From UBA3064 sp016868095 (GTDB lineage: Bacteria; Pseudomonadota; Gammaproteobacteria; Burkholderiales; Burkholderiaceae_E), in NCBI GenBank assembly GCA_041175665.1, contig JBEDEM010000054.1:1-22585 (forward strand): a stretch of 22,585 nucleotides of DNA, given 5' to 3'. The notes beneath the pieces are model-generated. The model was not told the origin of the DNA and searched no databases. It was given only the letters and a program-made list of their open reading frames with translations. Each line of letters starts with the position of its first letter. Position 1 is the stretch's first letter. A program made the position numbers and the translations under genes. Below are positions 7,606-14,736 of the stretch, piece after piece.

Positions 7606-8472
7606 ATGAAAATCAAACGCTCGCTTCATGTTTTGGCACTAAGCCTCATCACAAGTTTTGGCTTTGCCAGCGTTTCGCAAACTGCGCTTGCGCAAACCAA
7701 AGGTGGTGACCAGCTCTACCAACCCCAAGTAGGCCAGCCTGGCAAGGATGTGGTTTGGGTCCCTACGGGTGACGAACTGGTCACCAAAATGCTTCAGACG
7801 GCTAAGGTTACCAAAGACGATTTGGTCTACGACCTCGGTGCGGGCGACGGCAAAATTGCGATCGCCGCTGGCCGAGAATTTGGCGCCCGTGCCATCGGTA
7901 TCGAATACAACCCTGAGATGGCATCGCTAGCTCAGCGTAACGCCGAACGCGCTGGCGTTGCTGATCGCGTAAAAATTATTCAGGGTGATATCTTCAAAGA
8001 GGACTTTTCTAAGGCGACCGTTATAACGATGTATTTGCTGCCTGACTTGAATTTGAAACTCAGGCCAACGCTTTTAAAATTAAAACCAGGCACAAGACTT
8101 GTAACCAACTCCTTTACGATGGGCGATTGGGAACCCGATCAGGTCATTAATTCCAGTGGCAATACGGGCTACTTTTGGGTTGTCCCTGCTCAGGTTGATG
8201 GACGTTGGACGCTCAATGGACTGGAAGGCCATGCCGTCGCAAGCATTGACCTAAAGCAGCGCTATCAAAGGGTGGGCGGCACGATCACCCTGGGCAACAA
8301 TCCGCCGCAAGCCTTGATGGGCGTTGAACTCCATGCCGACGAATTGCGCTTTCGCTTTCTTGATAGTTCAAATCAACTGCAAAGCGTGAAGGCTACCGTC
8401 AAAGGCAATCACATGGATGCTGAGTTGCTTGGAACTTATTCCAACAATCGCTTTGATGCCAAGCGACAGTAA
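7606..8472 (+). CDS. Exported class I SAM-dependent methyltransferase with C-terminal beta-rich domain
   Basis: The 288-residue protein begins with a Sec-type signal peptide: MKIKR, a hydrophobic core (about residues 8-22), and an ALAQ cleavage site near residue 29. A Rossmann methyltransferase domain follows. Motif I is VYDLGAGDGKIAI (74-86), with an acidic residue after strand 2 (GIE, Glu100), QGDIF (126-130) and MYLLPDLN (142-149). From about residue 205 the chain changes to a small beta-rich region of unknown fold. The stop-free frame reaches back to 7369, but a signal peptide begins exactly at ATG 7606, with GGAA about 6 bases upstream, so that start is preferred. The motif set resembles an exported methyltransferase family found in several phyla. 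Substrate and methyl donor supply outside the cytoplasm are unknown. Confidence 0.87.
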   Translation: MKIKRSLHVLALSLITSFGFASVSQTALAQTKGGDQLYQPQVGQPGKDVVWVPTGDELVTKMLQTAKVTKDDLVYDLGAGDGKIAIAAGREFGARAIGIEYNPEMASLAQRNAERAGVADRVKIIQGDIFKEDFSKATVITMYLLPDLNLKLRPTLLKLKPGTRLVTNSFTMGDWEPDQVINSSGNTGYFWVVPAQVDGRWTLNGLEGHAVASIDLKQRYQRVGGTITLGNNPPQALMGVELHADELRFRFLDSSNQLQSVKATVKGNHMDAELLGTYSNNRFDAKRQ

Positions 8473-8486
8473 TGCAACAAAGCTAG

Positions 8487-8509
8487 GCGGGGAAATGCTG
8501 TTTCCCCGC
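8487..8509 (+). terminator. Hairpin after the methyltransferase gene
   Basis: GCGGGGAAA (8487-8495) and TTTCCCCGC (8501-8509) form a perfect 9-bp stem with a 5-base loop, 14 bases after the stop. No T run follows, so termination would be incomplete. It may instead protect the mRNA end or separate expression of the permease gene that starts at 8541. Confidence 0.55.
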
Positions 8510-8528
8510 TGAATCAGCAAGCTTGCCC

Positions 8529-8533
8529 AAGGA
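8529..8533 (+). promoter_or_regulatory. Ribosome binding site fixing the permease start
   Basis: AAGGA lies seven bases before ATG 8541. It favours this ATG over the in-frame TTG at 8523, which has no such element. Confidence 0.75.
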
Positions 8534-8540
8534 TTCTCTT

Positions 8541-9902
8541 ATGACATCGGCAACACCCGCTGATTCGAGTCAGGCTCAGCATCGGCCCAAGCAGCAATTG
8601 AGCGCTGCCACCGCGGTTGCCATTATCGTTGGCATTGTGATCGGTGCTGGCATCTTCAAAACACCCTCGATGGTAGCCGGCGTGAGCGGCGATGCTGGGT
8701 GGATGATGCTTGCCTGGGTGGTCGGCGCAGTGATTTCGATCGCTGGCGCGCTTTGTTATGCGGAACTGTCATCGCACTATGCTCATGCGGGCGGCGATTA
8801 TCATTTTTTAGAAATTGCCTACGGAAAACATTTATCGTTTTTATACGCGTGGGCAAAGGCAATGGTAATCAATACGGGTTCGATTGCTTTGCTTGCCTTT
8901 GTGTTTGGCGACTATATGAGTCAGGCCATACCGCTTGGGGCACATTCAAGTGCGATTTGGGCGGTTGGCATCGTTCTTTTTCTTACTATTGTTAATCTCA
9001 TCGGTATCCGGGCTTCAGGGCGTGTGCAGTCTGCACTCACTGTTATTGAGGTGGTCGGGCTTCTTGCTGTAGTCATCGCGGGCTTTAGCGTGCAATCGCC
9101 CGCCACCGAGACTCCAACCTGGTTTAGCGGCCACCCACCCTTGGGGTTGGCTGGGCTTGCGCTGGTGTTTGTGCTTCTCACCTTTGGCGGCTGGAATGAA
9201 TCGGCCTTCATTTCAGCCGAAGTTAAAGGCGGACCACGCAGCATGGTGCCCGTCATACTGATTAGTCTAGGACTTATTACACTCATCTACCTTTTGGTTA
9301 ATCTTTCACTCTTGCATGGTCTTGGGCTCAGCGGCCTGGCGAAATCAAAGGCTGCAGCCGCCGATGTTATGGGTATGGCTTTTGGAACGTTCGGGCAGCA
9401 AGCTCTGAGTCTATTCGTCGCCATGGCTGCGCTCACAAGTATTAATGCAACCATGATAGTTGGCGCAAGAAGTAACTTCGCGGTTGCGTCGAGTTGGCGG
9501 GCGCTGCGGGTCATCTCATCCTGGAACCAGCAGGCTGGCACACCGGTAGCAGCTCTCTTGCTGCAATCATTGATTGCGCTTGCCTTGGTTGTTTTTGGGC
9601 TACTTCAACACGACGGTTTTGAGGCCATGGTCGAATTTACGGCACCTGTTTTCTGGAGCTTCTTGTTCTTGGTGGGTTTATCGGTCTTCAAGCTGCGCCG
9701 CCATCGACAGCGACATGATGGTTATCGCTTGCCGCTCTACCCCTTTACACCCCTCTTATTCTGCGCATCGTGCGCTTATTTAAGTTACTCGAGCATCACT
9801 TATGCAGCGAGTAAAAATGCGGTTCACATTTCTTTTGCCGTTATGGGTATTGGCTTGGTAGCACTTGTTTTACTACAACTACGCGAACGTTCTTCTAAGT
9901 AG
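8541..9902 (+). CDS. APC-family amino acid permease
   Basis: The 453-residue inner-membrane protein has about 12 hydrophobic segments. The first contains the APC hallmark GIVIGAGIF (about residues 31-39), the unwound substrate-binding helix of the LeuT-type fold. Further family features are ALCYAELSS with HAGGDYHFLEIAYG (residues about 70-95) and FGGWNESAFISAEVKG (about 217-232). It should exchange or co-transport an amino acid or polyamine; the overall style resembles serine/threonine exchangers or YfnA-like transporters, but substrate cannot be read. The ATG at 8541 has a good ribosome binding site. It ends 29 bases from the convergent spermidine-synthase-like gene. Confidence 0.92.
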   Translation: MTSATPADSSQAQHRPKQQLSAATAVAIIVGIVIGAGIFKTPSMVAGVSGDAGWMMLAWVVGAVISIAGALCYAELSSHYAHAGGDYHFLEIAYGKHLSFLYAWAKAMVINTGSIALLAFVFGDYMSQAIPLGAHSSAIWAVGIVLFLTIVNLIGIRASGRVQSALTVIEVVGLLAVVIAGFSVQSPATETPTWFSGHPPLGLAGLALVFVLLTFGGWNESAFISAEVKGGPRSMVPVILISLGLITLIYLLVNLSLLHGLGLSGLAKSKAAAADVMGMAFGTFGQQALSLFVAMAALTSINATMIVGARSNFAVASSWRALRVISSWNQQAGTPVAALLLQSLIALALVVFGLLQHDGFEAMVEFTAPVFWSFLFLVGLSVFKLRRHRQRHDGYRLPLYPFTPLLFCASCAYLSYSSITYAASKNAVHISFAVMGIGLVALVLLQLRERSSK

Positions 9903-9916
9903 ACCTTTTCTCCTCA

Positions 9917-9942
9917 CCTAATCCCTAATCCCTAATCCCTAA
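9917..9942. repeat. Telomere-like CCCTAAT heptamer array across the end of a gene
   Basis: About 3.7 copies of CCCTAAT: two full units at 9923-9936, with six-base partial units on both sides. On the minus strand this reads as repeated ATTAGGG, covering the last codons and the TAG stop of the spermidine-synthase-like gene. Three GGG tracts and one GG tract spaced by short AT loops could fold into a G-quadruplex in the mRNA 3' end. No intrinsic terminator is visible in this convergent spacer. Confidence 0.8.
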
Positions 9943-10816
9943 GCACCACGCCCGCACTAACCGGCCGATCGAGCCTGTGAAAACCAAAGCCTAACTTCAC
10001 GCCAAGATCGAAAGGTAGCTCAAGCGCTGCTGTGGTGTTTCGTGCCCGCTCTCGAAAGCTCGCAAGTTGCAAATCGATCTTGCGCGGACAGGCAAAAATC
10101 ATTTTATTTTCTACCTCGGGCACCTCAACCATATACAGATCGGGAAATACTTCCTGGTAGGTTCGAAGCATCGAAGCATAAAGCGGGTTAAGTGCGGGAC
10201 CCCAAAGATTGCCGACGACGACGCCTGTGGGCGAAAGTGCCTTTTTCACAGCATGTAAAAACTCGGTTGTCGTCAGGTGTTTAGGCACCACGTCAGAGGC
10301 ATAGGCGTCAAGGATGATGATGTCGTAAGGTTGGCGGGTTAGTTCAATAAAGCTTCTGCCATCGTGGGCATGAGCACGCATCCGCTCGTCTTCTTTGAAA
10401 TTCAAAAAGCGCTTTGCAACGTCAATGACCGCTGGATCAATTTCTGCAGCATCGATGTGGGCCTGCGGCAAATAACTTCGCAAAAACATGGGCAGGCTTC
10501 CCCCGCCCAGGCCAATCACCAAGATCCTCTGAGGTTTAGGTACGAGCGCGAGCGAAAGAATCGCGGTCTTTGTGTAACGTAGCGCGAGAAAGCGTGGATC
10601 GCTCATCTTCACCACAGACTGACGAGGCCCATCGACGCCAAAACGCATCGTACGAAATCCGCCCGGCTCCTCTGTTACAACAATCGATCCGAACATTGCC
10701 GTTTGCTGGTGGATGAGGCGTGGTGCAGTCGTGCCAGTGTTAGCCCTTGCACGACTAGGCATCGCCACGCCCGAAACGGTGCCGGCAAACAAAATATCAC
10801 GGCGCAACCTGTTCAT
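9932..10816 (-). CDS. Spermidine-synthase-like protein with twin-arginine leader
   Basis: The 294-residue protein has the SpeE-like nucleotide-binding core: ILVIGLGGGSLPM (residues 98-110), the acidic AAEIDPAVIDVAK (123-135), HDGRSFIE (151-158) and IILDAYASDVVPKHL (167-181). The aminopropyltransferase YHE(M) segment of true spermidine synthases is not seen, so the product is uncertain. The N-terminus MNRLRRDILFAG ending in SRARA (21-25) looks like a short Tat signal (RRxIL then a small-residue cleavage site), though its hydrophobic part is weak. The ATG at 10816 is set by GGAGG eight bases upstream; a longer frame to a TTG at 10876 would run into the tandem repeat and is rejected. It lies downstream of tRNA-Ser on the same strand. 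Confidence 0.85.
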   Translation of the reverse strand: MNRLRRDILFAGTVSGVAMPSRARANTGTTAPRLIHQQTAMFGSIVVTEEPGGFRTMRFGVDGPRQSVVKMSDPRFLALRYTKTAILSLALVPKPQRILVIGLGGGSLPMFLRSYLPQAHIDAAEIDPAVIDVAKRFLNFKEDERMRAHAHDGRSFIELTRQPYDIIILDAYASDVVPKHLTTTEFLHAVKKALSPTGVVVGNLWGPALNPLYASMLRTYQEVFPDLYMVEVPEVENKMIFACPRKIDLQLASFRERARNTTAALELPFDLGVKLGFGFHRLDRPVSAGVVLRD

Positions 10817-10824
10817 TTGCTGGG

Positions 10825-10829
10825 CCTCC
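10825..10829 (-). promoter_or_regulatory. Ribosome binding site fixing the spermidine-synthase-like start
   Basis: TTGGAGG on the minus strand, with its GGAGG core eight bases before ATG at 10816. It makes the longer frame starting with TTG at 10876 unlikely. Confidence 0.8.
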
Positions 10830-10860
10830 AATTGACGCGGACTTCGTAAGAGCAATGTAA

Positions 10861-10929
10861 CATGAGCTCGCGGCAACAGGAGACATGAGCTCGCGGCAAC
10901 AGGAGAAATGAGCTCGCGGCAACAGGAGC
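10861..10929. repeat. Three tandem copies of a 23-bp unit
   Basis: Three head-to-tail copies begin at 10861, 10884 and 10907. The first two are identical across the unit; the third differs only at its edges. The core is ATGAGCTCGCGGCAACAGG on the plus strand and contains the palindrome GAGCTC. The array fills most of the 141 bases between the 3' end of tRNA-Ser and the start of the spermidine-synthase-like gene and lies in the leader region of that gene. The unit length is not a multiple of three and no open frame uses it, so it is not coding. Confidence 0.93.
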
Positions 10930-10957
10930 AGTGGTTGTAGCGCGTATCAATGAGCAG

Positions 10958-11047
10958 TGGCGGAGGCGGTGAGATTCGAACTCACGGAGGGCGTAAACCC
11001 TCGCCGGTTTTCAAGACCGGTGCATTCAACCACTCTGCCACACCTCC
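10958..11047 (-). tRNA. tRNA-Ser (anticodon UGA)
   Basis: A 90-base cloverleaf including an encoded CCA. The acceptor stem GGAGGTG pairs with CGCCTCC with one G-T pair; the discriminator is G, as in serine tRNAs. The anticodon stem CCGGT/ACCGG encloses the loop CTTGAAA, giving anticodon TGA. A long variable arm (GAGGG TTTACG CCCTC) is the class II mark of serine tRNA. The T arm is GTGAG TTCGAAT CTCAC. It starts 23 bases after the NUDIX gene stop with no clear promoter or terminator between them, so it may be processed from a longer transcript. Confidence 0.97.
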
Positions 11048-11070
11048 GAAGACCTCAATGATAAACCATG

Positions 11071-11691
11071 CTAGATCGGCGGATTGTCTTTCCAATAGCT
11101 AGCGGCATGAAAAGTTGGCCATTCGGCCAAACCATCATGTATTCGGGCAAGCCAAAGGCTCGCAATTTGGGTCTTCACATCGGGCAACTGATGCTTAGCA
11201 ATCGCCTCGAGCAGGTTTCCAATCGACACCCAATGCAATTGCAAACGCTCACCCTCATCGAGACGCTGCTCAACCGGGCTTAGACCTTTACATAGCCAGA
11301 TATCCATTAACTCATCGGCAAAACCAATAGCCGGATAAATACGCGTGAGAAAGGCCCAAGCTTGCGCCTGATAGCCCGCTTCCTCGGCAAGTTCACGCAC
11401 AGCAGTCTCGATCGTTGCCTCGCCAGGATCACGCTTGCCCGCAGGGAATTCTGTGAAAACTGCGCGAGGCGCGTAGCGGAATTGTCGCTCGACCAAGACC
11501 CGACCATGATCATCGATGGGGATAATGGCCGCAGCACCAGGGTGTTTGATGTACTCGCGTTGATGCATGGAGCCATCGATCTGACTGACCCGGTCGCGCG
11601 AAACCGAGAAGAAATGGCCTTTGAAAACCTCCTCGGAAGTAACACAGCGTTCTTCTAAGGAAAATTCTTTAGAACGATCAAATATCAGCAT
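11071..11691 (-). CDS. NUDIX hydrolase, ADP-ribose pyrophosphatase type
   Basis: The protein is about 206 residues. In the numbering from the upstream GTG, a complete Nudix box runs from Gly87 to Tyr109 (Glu93, Arg101, Glu102, Glu105, Glu106, Gly108), fitting GX5EX7REUXEEXGU. The flanking PGAAAIIPI, VERQFRYAP and EFPAGK are typical of NudF-like ADP-ribose pyrophosphatases, cytosolic enzymes that cut ADP-ribose to AMP and ribose 5-phosphate with Mg2+. The start is either GTG 11697 or ATG 11691; a GAGA element lies 10 bases before the ATG and only 4 before the GTG, so the ATG is preferred. It follows nuoN by about 70 bases, a conserved neighbourhood in betaproteobacteria that fits NAD metabolism. 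Confidence 0.92.
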   Translation of the reverse strand: MLIFDRSKEFSLEERCVTSEEVFKGHFFSVSRDRVSQIDGSMHQREYIKHPGAAAIIPIDDHGRVLVERQFRYAPRAVFTEFPAGKRDPGEATIETAVRELAEEAGYQAQAWAFLTRIYPAIGFADELMDIWLCKGLSPVEQRLDEGERLQLHWVSIGNLLEAIAKHQLPDVKTQIASLWLARIHDGLAEWPTFHAASYWKDNPPI

Positions 11692-11717
11692 CGCCACGCA
11701 GTCTCATTCGGGCCAAC

Positions 11718-11741
11718 ATGCGCATGAACTGAGATGCGCAT
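11718..11741. promoter_or_regulatory. Paired ATGCGCAT palindromes in the nuoN-NUDIX spacer
   Basis: The perfect palindrome ATGCGCAT occurs at 11718-11725 and 11734-11741, separated by GAACTGAG. The copies can form an 8-bp hairpin with an 8-base loop, or act as two dyad binding sites 16 bp apart. They sit in the only sizeable spacer between nuoN and the NUDIX gene. Possible roles are an intercistronic mRNA hairpin or an operator for the downstream gene. Confidence 0.5.
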
Positions 11742-11761
11742 AGAACGCGCTTAAGGTCCTA

Positions 11762-13231
11762 CTAGCGTACAACCATCGACAGTTGTATCGCCTCAACGCA
11801 AAGCGTTAATAGTGGCCCAGGCAACAGACCCAGCACAACAACAGCGATGCCGTTAAGGCCAAGCATGAAGCGGCCGTCTGCTGCAGGCTCAGGCGTTGAA
11901 ATATCGCTTGGGGCATCAAAGTACATCGTTTTGACAATGCGCAAATAATAGAACGCACCGATGAGTGACATCATCACAGCAAAGACGGCAATCCATAAAT
12001 GACCCGAAACGATGACAGCTTCAAGCACGATCAACTTTGCATAAAAACCGACGGTGGGTGGAATACCCGCAAGTGAGAACATCAACAAAAGCATGACGAG
12101 CGCCATCCAGGGACTGCGCTTGTGCAATCCCTTCAGATCATCGATTGCTTCACACTCAAAGCCTGACCGAGCCATCAGCGCAATCAATCCGAAAGTACCT
12201 AAGGTCGTGATCACATAAGTCATGATGTAGAACATCGATGACCCATAGGCAAGCGGGGCCAATTGGAAGGATCCATCAACCATGCCAGCGATCAGCCCTA
12301 AGAGTACGAAACCGACCTGAGCAATACCCGAGTAGGCAAGCATGCGCTTGAGATTCGTCTGCGCAATCGCGATCAAGTTGCCAAAGGCAAGCGAAAGCCC
12401 AGCAAGAATCAGCATCATGTGCTGCCAATCAGCAACTACGCCGGGTAAGCCCTCAACGAGCAGACGGTAAGCCATGGCAAAGCTTGCTAGCTTAGGGCCT
12501 GTTGCAATAAGAAGGGTTGCGCCCGTCGGCGTACCTTGGTAAACATCAGGCACCCACATGTGGAAGGGAACCGCGCCAAACTTAAACGCCAAACCGCCCA
12601 CGATAAAGACAAGACCAAACACCAGGAATGTCTTGTCCTGCTCGGCACGGCTCACCAAATTGATATCACTTAAATCCAGACTGCCTGAGGCTCCGTACAG
12701 CATCGACATCCCGTAGAGCATAAAGCCCGATGCGAGCGCTCCCAGCACAAAGTACTTCATCGCTGCCTCGGAAGCAGCCCGGTCATCTCTACGCATGGCA
12801 GCAAGCGCGTAGAGTGACAAGGACATCAACTCAAGGCCAAGGTACATCACGAGCATATTGGCAGCTGACATCATCACCATTTGCCCCAGAAGCGCAAACA
12901 AGGCGATGACCTGAAACTCACCCCGGGGCACCGGGCGTTCGATGTTGTAGCGTCTTGCGTAAACCAAGGCGATAAAAAGCGCAATCGCCGAAGCCATTTT
13001 GAGCACCGCCGATAGCGCATCAACCACAAAGGTCCCGCCGAAAGCGGTCTGTGCCGGCCCGCCTGCCTGCCACACAAGCGCGCCAAACACCAGTGCCACG
13101 CTGAATAAGCTCAAACGTTCAACCCAGGCTCGTTGAGCATCCTTGAGCATCGCGTCGGCAAGCAGTACGACGCAGCCCATAACCAGCAAGATAATTTCTG
13201 GAACGAGTGCGATGAGATTGAAATCGGCCAT
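11762..13231 (-). CDS. nuoN: NADH-quinone oxidoreductase subunit N
   Basis: The 489-residue membrane protein is the ND2-like antiporter subunit of complex I, with about 14 hydrophobic segments. Typical motifs are YLGLELMSLSLYALAA (with the conserved glutamate of helix 5), KFGAVPFHMWVPDVYQGTPT and LKRMLAYSGIAQVGFVLLG. It is one of the proton-pumping subunits in the inner membrane. The open frame extends to GTG 13240, which overlaps the nuoM stop as GTGA, but ATG 13231 has AAGTGA five bases upstream and gives the usual short N-terminus; I prefer the ATG. It is the last nuo gene, in the standard order. Confidence 0.96.
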   Translation of the reverse strand: MADFNLIALVPEIILLVMGCVVLLADAMLKDAQRAWVERLSLFSVALVFGALVWQAGGPAQTAFGGTFVVDALSAVLKMASAIALFIALVYARRYNIERPVPRGEFQVIALFALLGQMVMMSAANMLVMYLGLELMSLSLYALAAMRRDDRAASEAAMKYFVLGALASGFMLYGMSMLYGASGSLDLSDINLVSRAEQDKTFLVFGLVFIVGGLAFKFGAVPFHMWVPDVYQGTPTGATLLIATGPKLASFAMAYRLLVEGLPGVVADWQHMMLILAGLSLAFGNLIAIAQTNLKRMLAYSGIAQVGFVLLGLIAGMVDGSFQLAPLAYGSSMFYIMTYVITTLGTFGLIALMARSGFECEAIDDLKGLHKRSPWMALVMLLLMFSLAGIPPTVGFYAKLIVLEAVIVSGHLWIAVFAVMMSLIGAFYYLRIVKTMYFDAPSDISTPEPAADGRFMLGLNGIAVVVLGLLPGPLLTLCVEAIQLSMVVR

Positions 13232-13236
13232 AAGGT

Positions 13237-14718
13237 TCACTTGATCTTTGAGACCGACACATGCTCTAAGAGCGCACTCACCGAGGCTTCGGTGACGTCG
13301 GTGAAAGGCTTGGGTTGAATACCCATCCAGAGCGTGAGCAGCGCAAGCAATGCCAGCATGACAAACTCGCGAGCATTGATGTCTTTAAGCTTTGCAACGT
13401 CTTCGTTGGCAATCGGCCCGAAAACAACACGCTTGTACATCCACAAGGAGTAAGCAGCGCCAAGAATTAAGGTCACTGCAGCCGCAAATGCAGTCCAAGG
13501 GTTGAAGGACACAGCCCCGAGCAAGACCATGAACTCACCGACAAAACCTGATGTTGCTGGCAGGCCTGCATTGGCCATACTGAAAAATAAAAAGAACGCT
13601 GCAAATTTTGGCATGGTGTTGACCACACCACCATAGGATGCGATCTCACGGCTGTGCATCCGATCGTATAAGACGCCGATACACAAAAACATAGCCCCCG
13701 AGATGAAACCGTGCGAAATCATTTGGATGATTGCGCCTTGCATCCCGAGTTGGTTGAACATGAAAAAACCAAGGGTGACGAAACCCATGTGTGCAATTGA
13801 CGAGTAGGCCACCAACTTTTTCATATCGGACTGCACAAGCGCAACAAGCCCGATGTAAACCACTGCGGTCAGCGACAGGCCAATCACAAGCCAGCCGAGT
13901 TCCTGACTTGCATCAGGCGCAATGGGTAAGGAAAAGCGCAAAAAGCCATAGGCGCCAAGCTTCAGCATAATGGCGGCGAGGACCACCGAACCGCCGGTTG
14001 GCGCCTCAACGTGTGCATCGGGCAACCAGGTATGGACGGGCCACATGGGGACCTTGACAGCAAACGCTGCAAATAGTGCAAGGAAGATAAGCACCTGCTC
14101 TTGCATCGATAAGGGCAAGGCATGCCAGTCGGTGATTTGGAAGCTCCCGGCACTCAGGTAAAGATAAATCAAGGCAACCAGCGTGAGCAAGGAACCGGCA
14201 AGCGTGTAGAGGAAAAACTTAAAGGCGGCGTAAACACGGCGCGGCCCTCCCCAGACACCAATAATCACGTACATCGGAATCAGTGTCGCCTCGAAGAACA
14301 CGTAAAACAAGAGCCCATCGAGTGCTGTGAACACACCGATCATCAGACCGGAGAGAATCAAAAACGAAGCCATGTAGGCGGCTACATTTTCCTCGATGAC
14401 TTCCCAACCCGCGATCACCACAATCACTGTGATGAAAGCTGTGAGCACAATAAACCAAACCGACAAGCCGTCCACACCGAGGTGATAGTAAGCATCGAGC
14501 AGATCAATCCAAATACGCTTCTCAACAAACTGCATCTCAGCGGTTGATGGATCGAACTGCGTGATCACCGGTAGCGTGACCAGGAATCCAATCACCGCAC
14601 CCACTAAAGCAATGCCACGAACAATCCCTGGACTTCTATCATTGCCGAAAGCAAGCAGCACCAGGCCAAAGGCGATTGGTACCCAGATCGCCGCGGTTAA
14701 GAGCAAATGTGATTCCAA
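13237..14718 (-). CDS. nuoM: NADH-quinone oxidoreductase subunit M
   Basis: The 493-residue antiporter-like membrane subunit (ND4) of complex I has about 14 hydrophobic segments. Signatures include FFEATLIPMYVIIGVWGG (conserved glutamate), AFAVKVPMWPVHTWLPDAHV and MKKLVAYSSIAHMGFVTLG with the key lysines. The start appears to be TTG at 14718: the frame is closed just upstream by the in-frame nuoL stop at 14737-14739, and no ATG or GTG lies between. A GGGA element lies about 7 bases before the TTG. The protein then begins ESHLLLTAAIWVPI, matching the expected NuoM start. Confidence 0.96.
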   Translation of the reverse strand: MESHLLLTAAIWVPIAFGLVLLAFGNDRSPGIVRGIALVGAVIGFLVTLPVITQFDPSTAEMQFVEKRIWIDLLDAYYHLGVDGLSVWFIVLTAFITVIVVIAGWEVIEENVAAYMASFLILSGLMIGVFTALDGLLFYVFFEATLIPMYVIIGVWGGPRRVYAAFKFFLYTLAGSLLTLVALIYLYLSAGSFQITDWHALPLSMQEQVLIFLALFAAFAVKVPMWPVHTWLPDAHVEAPTGGSVVLAAIMLKLGAYGFLRFSLPIAPDASQELGWLVIGLSLTAVVYIGLVALVQSDMKKLVAYSSIAHMGFVTLGFFMFNQLGMQGAIIQMISHGFISGAMFLCIGVLYDRMHSREIASYGGVVNTMPKFAAFFLFFSMANAGLPATSGFVGEFMVLLGAVSFNPWTAFAAAVTLILGAAYSLWMYKRVVFGPIANEDVAKLKDINAREFVMLALLALLTLWMGIQPKPFTDVTEASVSALLEHVSVSKIK

Positions 14719-14736
14719 GATGGATCCCGTCGAGTT

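Noticed and set aside
9917..9942. CCCTAAT array as a true telomere or contig-end artefact
   Set aside because: It is short, internal, and continuous with coding sequence on the minus strand; the likeness to telomeric repeats is probably coincidence.
10861..10929. Tandem 23-bp units as a CRISPR array
   Set aside because: Units are directly adjacent with no unique spacers, and no cas genes are present.
10958..11047. tRNA-Ser as an integration site for a mobile element
   Set aside because: No integrase, no partial duplicate of the tRNA 3' end and no compositional change are seen on either side.
14122..14547. 141-codon open frame on the plus strand opposite nuoM
   Set aside because: Antisense to conserved nuoM, with low-complexity polar translation and no ribosome binding site that I can see.
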